DNA from: Cytobacillus sp. NCCP-133
Lineage (GTDB): Bacteria > Bacillota > Bacilli > Bacillales > Cytobacillaceae
Assembly: GCF_026011715.1 (NCBI RefSeq)
Contig: NZ_BRVM01000007.1
Location: forward strand, 1 to 57,553
DNA: 57,553 nt
Direction of reading: 5' to 3'
The position numbers and the translations under genes were made by a program. The first letter of the stretch is position 1; every line of letters begins with the position of its first letter. Below are positions 45,300 through 53,150 of this stretch, piece by piece. A model generated the notes under the pieces. It had not been told where the DNA came from. It worked only from the letters and a program-made list of their open reading frames with translations, and did not search any database.

Positions 45300-46454
45300 T
45301 TATTCAAAAACCTTGAAAGCTCCATCTTCAATCACTAGGACAGTTGGATCCATCACAACATCCCCTTCCTTATCAAAGGAGAACTCACCCAGAATACCAT
45401 TAAAGCCCTGTACTTCAGCCAATGCATCACGAAGTGCATCACGGTCAGCTTCACCCGCATTTTTCAATGCTTCTGCCATAATGTAAAGCGCGTCATAGGC
45501 CTGGGCTGCAAATTGGTCTGGCTTCTTACTGTATTCTTCTTCATATTTGCTGACAAAATCCTGAACCTTTTCATCTTCTTTTTCACCATACCAAGGCGTT
45601 GCCACAATTAGCCCATTTGCCGCATCACCTGCAATGTTGATTACCTCAGGTGAGTTAAAGCCGTTTCCGCCTACAAATGGAACATCAATACCCATTTTGC
45701 GTGCCTGGTCCATAATAACGGCTCCTTCGTTGTATAGGGCAGAGGCCAAAATCAGGTCCGGATTTAAACCTTTAATTTTTGTTAGCTGCGCATTATAGTC
45801 TGATTGACCTTTTTGGAATGTTTCAATCGTCAATATTTCCAGACCCTTTTCTTCTGCAGCCTTTTTCATCGTGTCAAATCCCGATTTCGTAAATACATCA
45901 TCATTTCCATATAGGATTGCAACTTTTTTAGCATCATATTTTTCAATCGCTTTATCGATTGCAGCCGGGATGGCCAATGCTTCAGGAAGCGAGTTGCGGA
46001 ATACATAATCTCCTATTTGCGGAATGCCTTCTGCTGTAGTCGATGTTCCCATGATCGGCACTCCATTTAGATCTGCCTCAGGGCCGACTACATTCATTTC
46101 TGTGCTTAAGGTAGGTCCGATAATGCCTGTCACATTCTCGGAATTCATCAATTTTTGAGCTGCTGTCAACGCCTGATCTTGCTTGCCGGCTGAATCTTCA
46201 ATAACAAGGTTTATCTCTACCTCACCTTTGCTATTAATCTCTTCCTGGGCAAGTTTTAATCCATTTGTAATAGCTTCCCCATAGGCTGCTCCAGGACCGC
46301 TGATATAGGAAATAACGCCAATATCCGCTTTAACTGTTCCTCCGCCGCTTTGCTCCTCTTTGTCACCTGCAGCCTGGTCTCCTCCGCAGGCAGACAGAAC
46401 CAGCAAACTGGACAGCGCTGTAAACTGGGCAAATTTCTTCAACTGTTTTCTCAT
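45300..46454 (-). CDS. livK: branched-chain amino acid binding lipoprotein LivK/LivJ type
   Basis: A 384-aa type-I periplasmic-binding-fold receptor (Peripla_BP_6). Signal peptide with lipobox LVLSAC, lipid Cys23, then a Gly/Glu/Gln linker; the mature domain starts DIGVISYISGPGAAYGEAITNG and includes GIIGPTLSTEM and VPIMGTSTTAEGIPQ. It captures Leu/Ile/Val or related amino acids outside the membrane; some family members bind amides or urea. The ATG at 46452-46454 follows GGGGTTGG. A much longer open frame upstream is unsupported. Confidence 0.92.
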   Translation of the reverse strand: MRKQLKKFAQFTALSSLLVLSACGGDQAAGDKEEQSGGGTVKADIGVISYISGPGAAYGEAITNGLKLAQEEINSKGEVEINLVIEDSAGKQDQALTAAQKLMNSENVTGIIGPTLSTEMNVVGPEADLNGVPIMGTSTTAEGIPQIGDYVFRNSLPEALAIPAAIDKAIEKYDAKKVAILYGNDDVFTKSGFDTMKKAAEEKGLEILTIETFQKGQSDYNAQLTKIKGLNPDLILASALYNEGAVIMDQARKMGIDVPFVGGNGFNSPEVINIAGDAANGLIVATPWYGEKEDEKVQDFVSKYEEEYSKKPDQFAAQAYDALYIMAEALKNAGEADRDALRDALAEVQGFNGILGEFSFDKEGDVVMDPTVLVIEDGAFKVFE

Positions 46455-46663
46455 CTTCCAACCCCCATTTTTCAGAAATAAGTAAATATTCAAAACTATA
46501 TTACTATTTAAATACAAATGCTTGGCAATGTAAATAACAATATGGAAACTTTTCTTATATATTAATCTCTTAAAAAGATTGAAATTTCGATCGTTTGGCA
46601 AATGTCTCCTCCGATTGTCTTCCGCCAACAAAAGAAAGAGGCAATCTTTGTTTTTCGTGAACA

Positions 46664-46693
46664 TTGTCGGGACTTGTCACAGAATTGTAAGAT
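46664..46693 (+). promoter_or_regulatory. candidate putB promoter
   Basis: TTGTCG (46664-46669), an 18-bp spacer and TAAGAT (46688-46693) lie 37 bp before the putB start codon. The match is moderate. A PutR site was not identified. Confidence 0.35.
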
Positions 46694-46729
46694 TAATCTA
46701 AAGATATAACCATGGAGGTGTTCAATGAA

Positions 46730-47647
46730 ATGGAAGCGATTACAAGGGACTTTTTTCTTTTTTTATCAAAAAATAGCTTATTAAATAAAATTGCACAAAA
46801 CCGCGGCGGAAGTTTTGCGGCAGGTAAATTAATTGGCGGAGTGGACTTTCAGAGCAGTGTCCGCTTTATAAGAGATTTGAATAATCAGGGTCTTTCGGTC
46901 ACGGTCGACCATTTGGGAGAGTTTGTGGATTCTGTTGAGGTTGCGAACGAACGGACAGAAGAATGCATCTCCACGATTGAAATGATCAGCAGAGAGGGTT
47001 TAGATTCACAAGTATCCCTTAAAATGACATCCCTTGGTCTGGATATTGACCGAGATCTCGTTGTAAAAAATATGAAGCGAATCCTGGACACAGCTGAAAA
47101 ACACAATATTATGGTTACAATTGATATGGAGGATGTACCCCGCTGCCAGGCGACCATCGACTTGTTTAAGCAGTTTAAAGAAAAATACAGCTGCGTAAGC
47201 ACTGTTTTGCAAGCCTACTTGTACCGCACCGAAAAAGACCTTCAGGATCTTGGAAAGTATCAGCCGTTTTTGCGCATGGTCAAAGGAGCTTATAAGGAAT
47301 CTCCTGAACACGCATTTCCTGAAAAGACAGACGTAGACGAGAATTATAAAAAACTAATTGAGCAAAGTCTATTAAATGGAAACTATACGGCAATAGCTTC
47401 ACACGACGACCAAATCATTGAATATACAAAAGAGCTAGCCAAAAAGCATAACATTCCAAACGACCGCTTTGAATTTCAGATGCTTTACGGCATGAGGAAC
47501 AGAACACAGCTGGAACTTGCGAAGCAAGGCTATAAAATGCGTGTCTATGTTCCATATGGAATGGACTGGTATGGCTATTTCATGAGACGTATGGCGGAAC
47601 GTCCTGCCAACATTGCATTTGCCTTCAAAGGTATTTTCAAAAAGTAA
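46730..47647 (+). CDS. putB: proline dehydrogenase
   Basis: A 305-aa FAD enzyme of the PutA barrel family (PRODH), oxidising proline to 1-pyrroline-5-carboxylate. Visible blocks: VTVDHLGEFVDS, LKMTSLGLDID, QAYLYRTEKDL, RMVKGAYKES, ASHDDQIIEY, FEFQMLYGMRNRTQ and the substrate-site VYVPYGMDWYGYFMRRMAERP. GGAGGTG lies 9 nt before the chosen ATG; another ATG 18 nt upstream overlaps that RBS. First gene of the put cluster. The usual next enzyme gene, putC, is absent. Confidence 0.93.
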   Translation: MEAITRDFFLFLSKNSLLNKIAQNRGGSFAAGKLIGGVDFQSSVRFIRDLNNQGLSVTVDHLGEFVDSVEVANERTEECISTIEMISREGLDSQVSLKMTSLGLDIDRDLVVKNMKRILDTAEKHNIMVTIDMEDVPRCQATIDLFKQFKEKYSCVSTVLQAYLYRTEKDLQDLGKYQPFLRMVKGAYKESPEHAFPEKTDVDENYKKLIEQSLLNGNYTAIASHDDQIIEYTKELAKKHNIPNDRFEFQMLYGMRNRTQLELAKQGYKMRVYVPYGMDWYGYFMRRMAERPANIAFAFKGIFKK

Positions 47648-47817
47648 CTCATTTAGAATTTATTTTTCTTCCAAAATAGTAAAATCCGGATATAATATAA
47701 ATCTGTATAAAGCTAATGAGAGATTTCCTAAGTAATGAGAAAGCGATCTGTAGATGCTTTCTCACAGCTTATTTTATCTAAATATTTACAAAACTTAATA
47801 TTAAAGGAGGTTTTCAG

Positions 47818-49281
47818 ATGGATTATGCATTGCTTGTTTCCATTACCGTCTATATGATCGGGATGCTTTGGATTGGTTATTATGCTTACAAAAGAACATC
47901 CAATCTATCTGACTATATGCTTGGCGGGAGAACACTCGGTCCTGCTGTTACCGCTTTAAGTGCAGGTGCATCTGATATGAGCGGCTGGCTTCTTATGGGA
48001 TTGCCAGGTGCCATGTACGCGACAGACCTAAGCGCATCATGGATTGTTATCGGTTTGACACTGGGAGCATGGGCTAACTGGCTGTATGTGGCTCCAAGAC
48101 TGCGCACTTATACAGAAGTAGCCAATGACTCGATTACCATTCCCGGGTATCTGGAAAACCGCTTCGGCGACACTTCCAAAATTCTTCGCCTGATTTCAGG
48201 ATTAGTTATTTTGATTTTCTTTACTTTCTATGTTTCATCAGGCATGGTATCCGGAGGAGTATTATTCCAGAGCACGTTTGGTTTGGATTATCATACAGGT
48301 CTTTGGATTATTACAGGAGTAGTAGTGGCCTATACACTATTTGGCGGATTCCTTGCAGTTAGCTTGACAGACTTTGTTCAAGGTCTGATCATGTTTATTG
48401 CATTGATCCTTGTACCATTAGTAACTCTTTTCCATGTGGGCGGATTCGGCCCTGCTATTGAAACAGCCAGATCCATCAACCCTGCACTTCTTGATATTTT
48501 TAAAGGGACAAGCCTCCTAGGCGTCATTTCTCTGTTTGCATGGGGACTTGGCTATTTTGGCCAGCCGCATATTATTGTCCGCTTTATGGCCATCAGCTCT
48601 GTGAAGGAAATCAAAAAGGCCACCCGCATCGGGATGGGCTGGATGATTTTTTCAAGCATCGGTGCAATGCTGACAGGCTTCATTGGGATTGCTTATGTTG
48701 CAGATACTGGGTTAAGCATTGAAGACTCAGAAACGATTTTCATCCTTTTGGGTGAGGTATTATTCCATCCCATCATTACTGGATTCTTAATTGCAGCGAT
48801 TCTGGCAGCCATCATGAGTACGATTTCTTCCCAGCTGCTTGTGACATCAAGTTCATTAACGGAAGATTTGTACAAGACATTCTTCCGCCGTTCTGCTTCA
48901 GATAAGGAGCTAGTCACGATTGGAAGGCTATCCGTTTTGCTCGTTTCGATTGTTGCTCTGATTATTTCATGGGAGAAAAATGAAACGATTCTCAGCCTTG
49001 TCGGCTATGCATGGGCAGGATTCGGTGCTTCATTTGGACCGCTTATTATTCTTAGCCTGTATTGGAAGCGCATGACAAGATGGGGAGCTTTAGCCGGAAT
49101 AGTTGTGGGAGCAAGCACTGTTATTATTTGGTCAAGTGGCGGCCTATCCGGAATTCTGTATGAAATGATTCCAGGATTTGCAGCCAGCTTAATCGCCATC
49201 ATTGTTGTCAGCCTTTTAACTTCCAAGCCATCCAAGGAAATTGAAGAACAATTTGAAGCTTTTGAGAAAACGGTTAAATAA
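47818..49281 (+). CDS. putP: sodium/proline symporter
   Basis: A 487-aa Na+/solute symporter (SSSF) with about 13 membrane helices. PutP marks: LGGRTLGPAVTALSAGASDMSGWLLMG-type core (SAGASDMSGW), FAWGLGYFGQPHIIVRFMA, and STISSQLLVTSSSLTEDLYK, the Na+-site helix 8. AAAGGAGG lies 7 nt before the ATG. The osmotic-stress paralogue OpuE is similar, but the put context argues for catabolic proline uptake. Confidence 0.92.
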   Translation: MDYALLVSITVYMIGMLWIGYYAYKRTSNLSDYMLGGRTLGPAVTALSAGASDMSGWLLMGLPGAMYATDLSASWIVIGLTLGAWANWLYVAPRLRTYTEVANDSITIPGYLENRFGDTSKILRLISGLVILIFFTFYVSSGMVSGGVLFQSTFGLDYHTGLWIITGVVVAYTLFGGFLAVSLTDFVQGLIMFIALILVPLVTLFHVGGFGPAIETARSINPALLDIFKGTSLLGVISLFAWGLGYFGQPHIIVRFMAISSVKEIKKATRIGMGWMIFSSIGAMLTGFIGIAYVADTGLSIEDSETIFILLGEVLFHPIITGFLIAAILAAIMSTISSQLLVTSSSLTEDLYKTFFRRSASDKELVTIGRLSVLLVSIVALIISWEKNETILSLVGYAWAGFGASFGPLIILSLYWKRMTRWGALAGIVVGASTVIIWSSGGLSGILYEMIPGFAASLIAIIVVSLLTSKPSKEIEEQFEAFEKTVK

Positions 49282-49287
49282 ATTAGC

Positions 49288-49325
49288 TACCAGGACTGGG
49301 CAAAAAATGCCCGTCCTTTTCTTTT
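49288..49325 (+). terminator. terminator after putP
   Basis: AGGAC-T-GGGCA, an A5 loop and TGCCC-GTCCT are followed by TTTTCTTTTC. Confidence 0.75.
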
Positions 49326-49392
49326 CGACAAAATACGAGTGGTGCTTGGTGCTGATTTTCTCTATAATAAAGAATAATGAGGAGGGACCTGT

Positions 49393-50622
49393 ATGAGCCA
49401 GCCACTTGAGAAAATCCTTAATTTGACGAATATTGATGAGATAACGGAAATGGCCAGCACTTTTTTAAAGAAGCCGGTTGTCATTGAGGATGAGCAATTT
49501 TCTCTGCTGGCCTACAGTTCTTATTATATTGAGCACTTTGACCTCGCCAATCAGCAGACTATTTTTTCAAAACGGTGGCCGATCCCTATTTTGGAAAAAT
49601 TTATGGATGAAGGCATTGTCGATCAGCTGAAAACCGTTCCAGAACCCTTTCGCATTAAAAAGATGGAAGAAATCGGGCTTAATCAGCGAGTGGTTGTCAG
49701 CGCTAAATATAAAGAGCATATCTTGGGTTATATCTGGGTGCAGGAAACAGATGGGCTTCTGATAGAAACCGAACTTAGATTTTTACATGAAATCTCTTTT
49801 CATATCGGCAAGCTTTTATATCAGAAAAACTTGCTTAAGCTTCGTAAAGATGAGGAAAAACATCAATTTTACAGGAAAATCATTGACCGGACATATCAGA
49901 CAGAAGATCAAATCAAATGGGAAGCTGCAAATGTCAAAATCATCCTTCCAGAGGCTTTTATCGTAAATGTGTTTTCCATTGCCCAGGCAGACGAAGAGAA
50001 ATTTGCAGAACTGGCGGAAACCGTGCGATTGTTTGCGAATGCACTTAGCCATCCCGCCCACATTTTCACAAACCAGCTGGAGATTATCGTATTGATTGGA
50101 AGCAGCTCTCCAGCACCAGGCAGCTTATCGGAAGATGCCTATGAGCTGACAAACACTGTTCTGAGCCAATTTAAACACCAAGCCGTTTTCGCAGGGATTG
50201 GCGGTGAGTATACCTCCATCCTGAAGCTCCGAAAAAGCTATAAAGAGGCGCAGGAGGTCATAAAAGCGGCAAAATTCATCGGTTCACCGGAAGAACTGCC
50301 GTTTGACTATAAAAAATTATGGGTTTTCCGCTATTTAGAGCCCATTGCCCAGCATAATAACAAAACGAACTACGTTAATGAAGATTTACTGAAGCTCAAG
50401 AAAAAAGACCAGGAAAGCCAAACGAATTTGCTGAAATCACTTGAGGTATATTTATTAAACAACTGCCGCATCAAGCCGACAGCTGAACAGCTTTTCATTC
50501 ATACAAACACTTTAAAATACCGTATGAAGCAAATTACAGACCTGACATCCATCGATTTTGATGACTTTAACACAAGATGCCAGCTTTATATCGACTTACA
50601 GCTGCTCAAGCGTAAAAAATAA
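49393..50622 (+). CDS. putR: PutR-like proline-responsive transcriptional activator (PucR family)
   Basis: A 409-aa regulator. A long N-terminal sensory region is followed by a GGDEF-like CdaR middle segment, and a C-terminal helix-turn-helix (LEVYLLNNCRIKPTAEQLFI then HTNTLKYRMKQITDLTSIDF), the PucR/HTH_30 arrangement. B. subtilis PutR has the same length and lies after putBCP, activating it in response to proline. AATGAGGAGGGAC precedes the ATG. It has its own terminator on both sides, so separate transcription is likely. Confidence 0.85.
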   Translation: MSQPLEKILNLTNIDEITEMASTFLKKPVVIEDEQFSLLAYSSYYIEHFDLANQQTIFSKRWPIPILEKFMDEGIVDQLKTVPEPFRIKKMEEIGLNQRVVVSAKYKEHILGYIWVQETDGLLIETELRFLHEISFHIGKLLYQKNLLKLRKDEEKHQFYRKIIDRTYQTEDQIKWEAANVKIILPEAFIVNVFSIAQADEEKFAELAETVRLFANALSHPAHIFTNQLEIIVLIGSSSPAPGSLSEDAYELTNTVLSQFKHQAVFAGIGGEYTSILKLRKSYKEAQEVIKAAKFIGSPEELPFDYKKLWVFRYLEPIAQHNNKTNYVNEDLLKLKKKDQESQTNLLKSLEVYLLNNCRIKPTAEQLFIHTNTLKYRMKQITDLTSIDFDDFNTRCQLYIDLQLLKRKK

Positions 50623-50660
50623 GGCTGATTCCTAAGGGAATCAGCTTTTATTGTGCGTGA
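50621..50660 (+). terminator. terminator after putR
   Basis: GCTGATTCC, a short TAA loop and GGAATCAGC are followed by TTTTATT. Confidence 0.75.
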
Positions 50661-50693
50661 AGAATATTGGAAAAAAGCTGGGTCTGCGTAAAA

Positions 50694-50830
50694 TCAGATG
50701 CCCAGTATTTCTTTATATCCTTCACTGTTGATTTCCAGAACAACGTAGGCTGCTTTCGAAACAATTTGGTGGCCAGCTTCTTTGCAGAACCGCCAGAAAT
50801 CAGGAAAATAATATAAAGCTTTTGTTAGAC
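50694..50830 (-). pseudogene. IS256-family transposase remnant
   Basis: On the minus strand a frame of about 45 codons reads CKEAGHQIVSKAAYVVLEIN and then SEGYKEILGI, ending in a stop at 50694-50696. This is the conserved VSKAAYVVLGI...GYKEILGIW block of IS256 (mutator-type) transposases. No other part of the element or inverted ends is visible, so it is a decayed scar. Confidence 0.65.
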
Positions 50831-50832
50831 AT

Positions 50833-50943
50833 CGGCTTTAAGAAGTGTTCATGGCGGCCCTTTCTCGCGCTCACCCCTGATTACCGGCTTCATGAAGCGT
50901 TCATGGCGACCTCCTTTCGCTCTCACCCCTGATTATCGGCTTC
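50833..50943 (-). repeat. 52-bp tandem repeat with RBS/mini-ORF units
   Basis: Two full copies begin at 50833 and 50885 and a third starts at 50937 (period 52). Each copy carries CACCCCTGATTA and GTTCATGGCG. On the minus strand the two full copies read AAAGGAGGTCGCC-ATG-AAC-GCT-TCA-TGA and GAAAGGGCCGCC-ATG-AAC-ACT-TCT-TAA, that is, a ribosome-binding site followed by a 4-codon ORF. Confidence 0.75.
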
Positions 50944-50979
50944 AAAAAAAGCCTGTCCCCTTTGGGATCAGACTTTTTC
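50944..50979 (-). terminator. terminator overlapping the end of the small membrane protein gene
   Basis: On the minus strand an AAG-CTG-TCCC/GGGA-CAG-CTT stem with small bulges is followed by seven T residues. The stop codon of the gene lies inside the 5' arm. Confidence 0.6.
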
Positions 50980-51162
50980 ATTTCCATCTTTTTCAGGCTT
51001 AAATAGAAAATATGATAGGACACCGGACAATAGGGCGGCACCAGCTGCTATCAGCATTCTGATAGGCATATCTATTTGCTGATAATCTTTGTTTAACATC
51101 CACATAGCTGCCGCAGCTACAAGAATCATAATAGGAATAACAATAAGCTTTCTATTTTTCAA
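50968..51162 (-). CDS. small two-helix membrane protein
   Basis: A protein of 64 aa with two hydrophobic segments (about residues 4-20 and 31-49) and a charged tail ending EKDGNEKV. TTG 51160-51162 has AAAGGAAG 9 nt upstream and gives a normal membrane-protein N-terminus (KNRKLIVIPIMILVAAA); the alternative ATG at 51187-51189 lacks an RBS. No family recognised. Monocistronic, divergent from the YitT gene. Confidence 0.6.
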   Translation of the reverse strand: MKNRKLIVIPIMILVAAAAMWMLNKDYQQIDMPIRMLIAAGAALLSGVLSYFLFKPEKDGNEKV

Positions 51163-51399
51163 GATATCTTTCTTCCTTTCGTTACACATCAGTATGGCAT
51201 GATCTGCATTCTATTATATAAAAAAACTGTGCAGATGGATAATCTCACACCTTTTATGCAACCCCTTCCAATTTTCATAATTATTAAACCTTAACTTTTT
51301 TGCCGCAGTCCCTTTACAAAGGGTGTTTTGGGCTTTATAATCCCCGTTGTTCCACTTTTTACGGAAATCGAAAAAAATAAGATAAAGGAGGTTGCGGCG

Positions 51400-52248
51400 A
51401 TGCGACAAAAAACAATTTCCTTTTTATTGATCAATCTTGGAGCATTCCTTGTTTCAATAAATGTCCACTTTTTCCTATCACCCAATAATTTAGCAACTGG
51501 AGGAGTTAGTGGTTTGTCGATTATCATGAATGATTTGTTCCCCGGCCTTTCAATCGGAATTTTCATGATTCTTGTCAACATTGTACTGTTTTTAGTCGGA
51601 TTTATTTTTCTAGGCTCGGGCTTTGGAGCTAAGACAATCTATGCCAGCTTCGCCCTTTCATTTTATGTATGGGTGCTTGAAAAATTTGCTCCAATGAACC
51701 AGCCGCTTAGTGATGATATTCTTATCCAGCTGATTATCGGGCAATGCATTGCCGCAACCGGGATGGCAATTGTCTTCAACCAGCAGGCATCCACCGGCGG
51801 AACGGACATTATTGCCATGATTTTCAATAAATACTTAAATATTGAAGTTGGCAGAGGCGTACTTCTTGCTGATTTATCCATTGCACTGTCCTCCGCCATC
51901 CTATTCGGTCCTCAAGTCGGCATGTATGCATTCTTTGGTGTGATTATAAACGGATTTGTCATTGATTATGCGCTTCAGCAATTCAATTCAAATAAAGAAA
52001 TTGTGATTATTAGCCGATACAGTGATGAAATTAAGACATATATTGTCCATGAATTAGGCAAAGGAGCAACCATTCATACTGCAACTGGAGCCTTTACTTC
52101 TGACCAGAAAGAAGTAATTACGACGATCCTCGGCAGGAAAGATTTTACAAGACTTAAGGGCTATATCACCCAGGTTGATAGTAAAGCCTTTATTACCGTT
52201 CATACGATGAGTGAAATCCTGGGTCAAAACTTTAAACGATTAGTATAA
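51400..52248 (+). CDS. YitT-family membrane protein (DUF161-DUF2179)
   Basis: A 282-aa protein with about five or six membrane segments in the first 180 residues (SPNNLATGGVSGLSIIMND, FNQQASTGGTDIIAMIFNKY are the family GG motifs) and a C-terminal soluble DUF2179 domain (IHTATGAFTSDQKEVITTIL). Members are predicted transporters; no substrate is established to my knowledge. AAAGGAGG lies 8 nt before the chosen ATG; the longer frame is unsupported. Confidence 0.88.
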   Translation: MRQKTISFLLINLGAFLVSINVHFFLSPNNLATGGVSGLSIIMNDLFPGLSIGIFMILVNIVLFLVGFIFLGSGFGAKTIYASFALSFYVWVLEKFAPMNQPLSDDILIQLIIGQCIAATGMAIVFNQQASTGGTDIIAMIFNKYLNIEVGRGVLLADLSIALSSAILFGPQVGMYAFFGVIINGFVIDYALQQFNSNKEIVIISRYSDEIKTYIVHELGKGATIHTATGAFTSDQKEVITTILGRKDFTRLKGYITQVDSKAFITVHTMSEILGQNFKRLV

Positions 52249-52249
52249 A

Positions 52250-52288
52250 TATAGGAAGCTTCATCCACCGCGGATGAAGCTTTTTCAT
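52250..52288 (+). terminator. terminator after the YitT-family gene
   Basis: AGCTTCATCC, an ACCGC loop and GGATGAAGCT are followed by TTTTC. Confidence 0.8.
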
Positions 52289-52319
52289 ATTAAAAGCTAT
52301 TTATCCCCTTCAGGAGAGG

Positions 52320-52382
52320 ATGTCGGCTCCGGCATGTGAAAGAAAGAACCAGCAGCATAAGAGAAACGACCTATTTTCATGA
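52320..52382 (+). CDS. candidate 20-aa small ORF
   Basis: AGGAGAGG immediately precedes ATG, and the frame reads MSAPACERKNQQHKRNDLFS before a stop. It lies between the YitT-gene terminator and a second hairpin at 52405-52445, so it could be a separate short transcript. The RBS is close to the ATG and no homology is recognised. Coding status is doubtful. Confidence 0.25.
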   Translation: MSAPACERKNQQHKRNDLFS

Positions 52383-52404
52383 AATACATACCACTATTGG
52401 TAAG

Positions 52405-52446
52405 AAAAAGCAGTCATCCTTCTCATAGGACTGCGTTTTTCTTTTA
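52405..52446. terminator. orphan bidirectional terminator
   Basis: GCAGTC (52410-52415) and GACTGC (52429-52434) pair, flanked by AAGAAAAA on the left and GTTTTTCTTTT on the right. No annotated gene ends here on either strand. Confidence 0.6.
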
Positions 52447-52505
52447 TCTCCATTTGGTTTCAAACTACCATCTCGTGGAAAAAGGATAGAAAAGGAGGCG
52501 TTTTG

Positions 52506-53135
52506 ATGAAAGCGGTTGTGATAGGAGCAAATAGTGATGTTGGAGAACATGTGATAAAAAAGCTTGCAGAGAAAAACATAGAATCTATTGCGGTTGTTGC
52601 CAATGAAGTTCAAATGGAAGATTATATAAAACTGGGTGCTAATGATGCAGTGTTGTATGATGAGCAAATCCTTTTATCACGTCTTCAAATAGCAGATGCA
52701 GCCATCTATCTGACTGGTGTCAATCCCAAGAAGCATACAAGCAAAACGGTTTTGGTTGACCATCAGTCGGTTTCAGATACCATCCAATGGGCACAGGAAT
52801 CAGGTGTAAAGCGATTTGTGATGATGAGCGCAGTTAAAGCGGAAGAGGGAGAGAATGATTCGTCACGTACAATTGCTGCCAAAGATTTGCCGGAAGATAT
52901 GCTGAAGAACGCCAATTTAATCTATACAGTCGTACGCCCTGCCCAATTAACAGATCATCCTGGTACTGGACTGGTGCAGGCAATTAACAAAATCCACGAT
53001 AAAACAGCGGAAATTCCCAGGGAGGATGCCGCAGCCATACTTGTTGAATCATTAAATTATAAGGCTGTTTTTAATAAAACGATAGAGGTTTCGTCTGGTG
53101 ATACCCCTATTAAAGATGCACTAAATTTATTTTGA
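52506..53135 (+). CDS. atypical SDR / NAD(P)-binding protein (YwnB/YhfK-like)
   Basis: A 209-aa Rossmann protein: MKAVVIGANSDVGEHVIKKL carries the nucleotide-binding motif, VKRFVMMSAVKAEEG the family SSxx region, and TVVRPAQLTDHPGTG the common NAD(P)H-binding block. It lacks the classical YxxxK, as is usual in this atypical group. Reaction unknown. AAAGGAGG lies 7 nt before the ATG at 52506. It ends 15 nt before the YerD-like gene, so the two form an operon. Confidence 0.8.
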   Translation: MKAVVIGANSDVGEHVIKKLAEKNIESIAVVANEVQMEDYIKLGANDAVLYDEQILLSRLQIADAAIYLTGVNPKKHTSKTVLVDHQSVSDTIQWAQESGVKRFVMMSAVKAEEGENDSSRTIAAKDLPEDMLKNANLIYTVVRPAQLTDHPGTGLVQAINKIHDKTAEIPREDAAAILVESLNYKAVFNKTIEVSSGDTPIKDALNLF

Positions 53136-53150
53136 TAGAAGGAGGAGCAT

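Noticed and set aside
46455..46664. Long N-terminal extension of the LivK-type protein
   Set aside because: It would place the lipoprotein signal in the middle of the protein; the ATG with GGGGTTGG upstream explains the gene.
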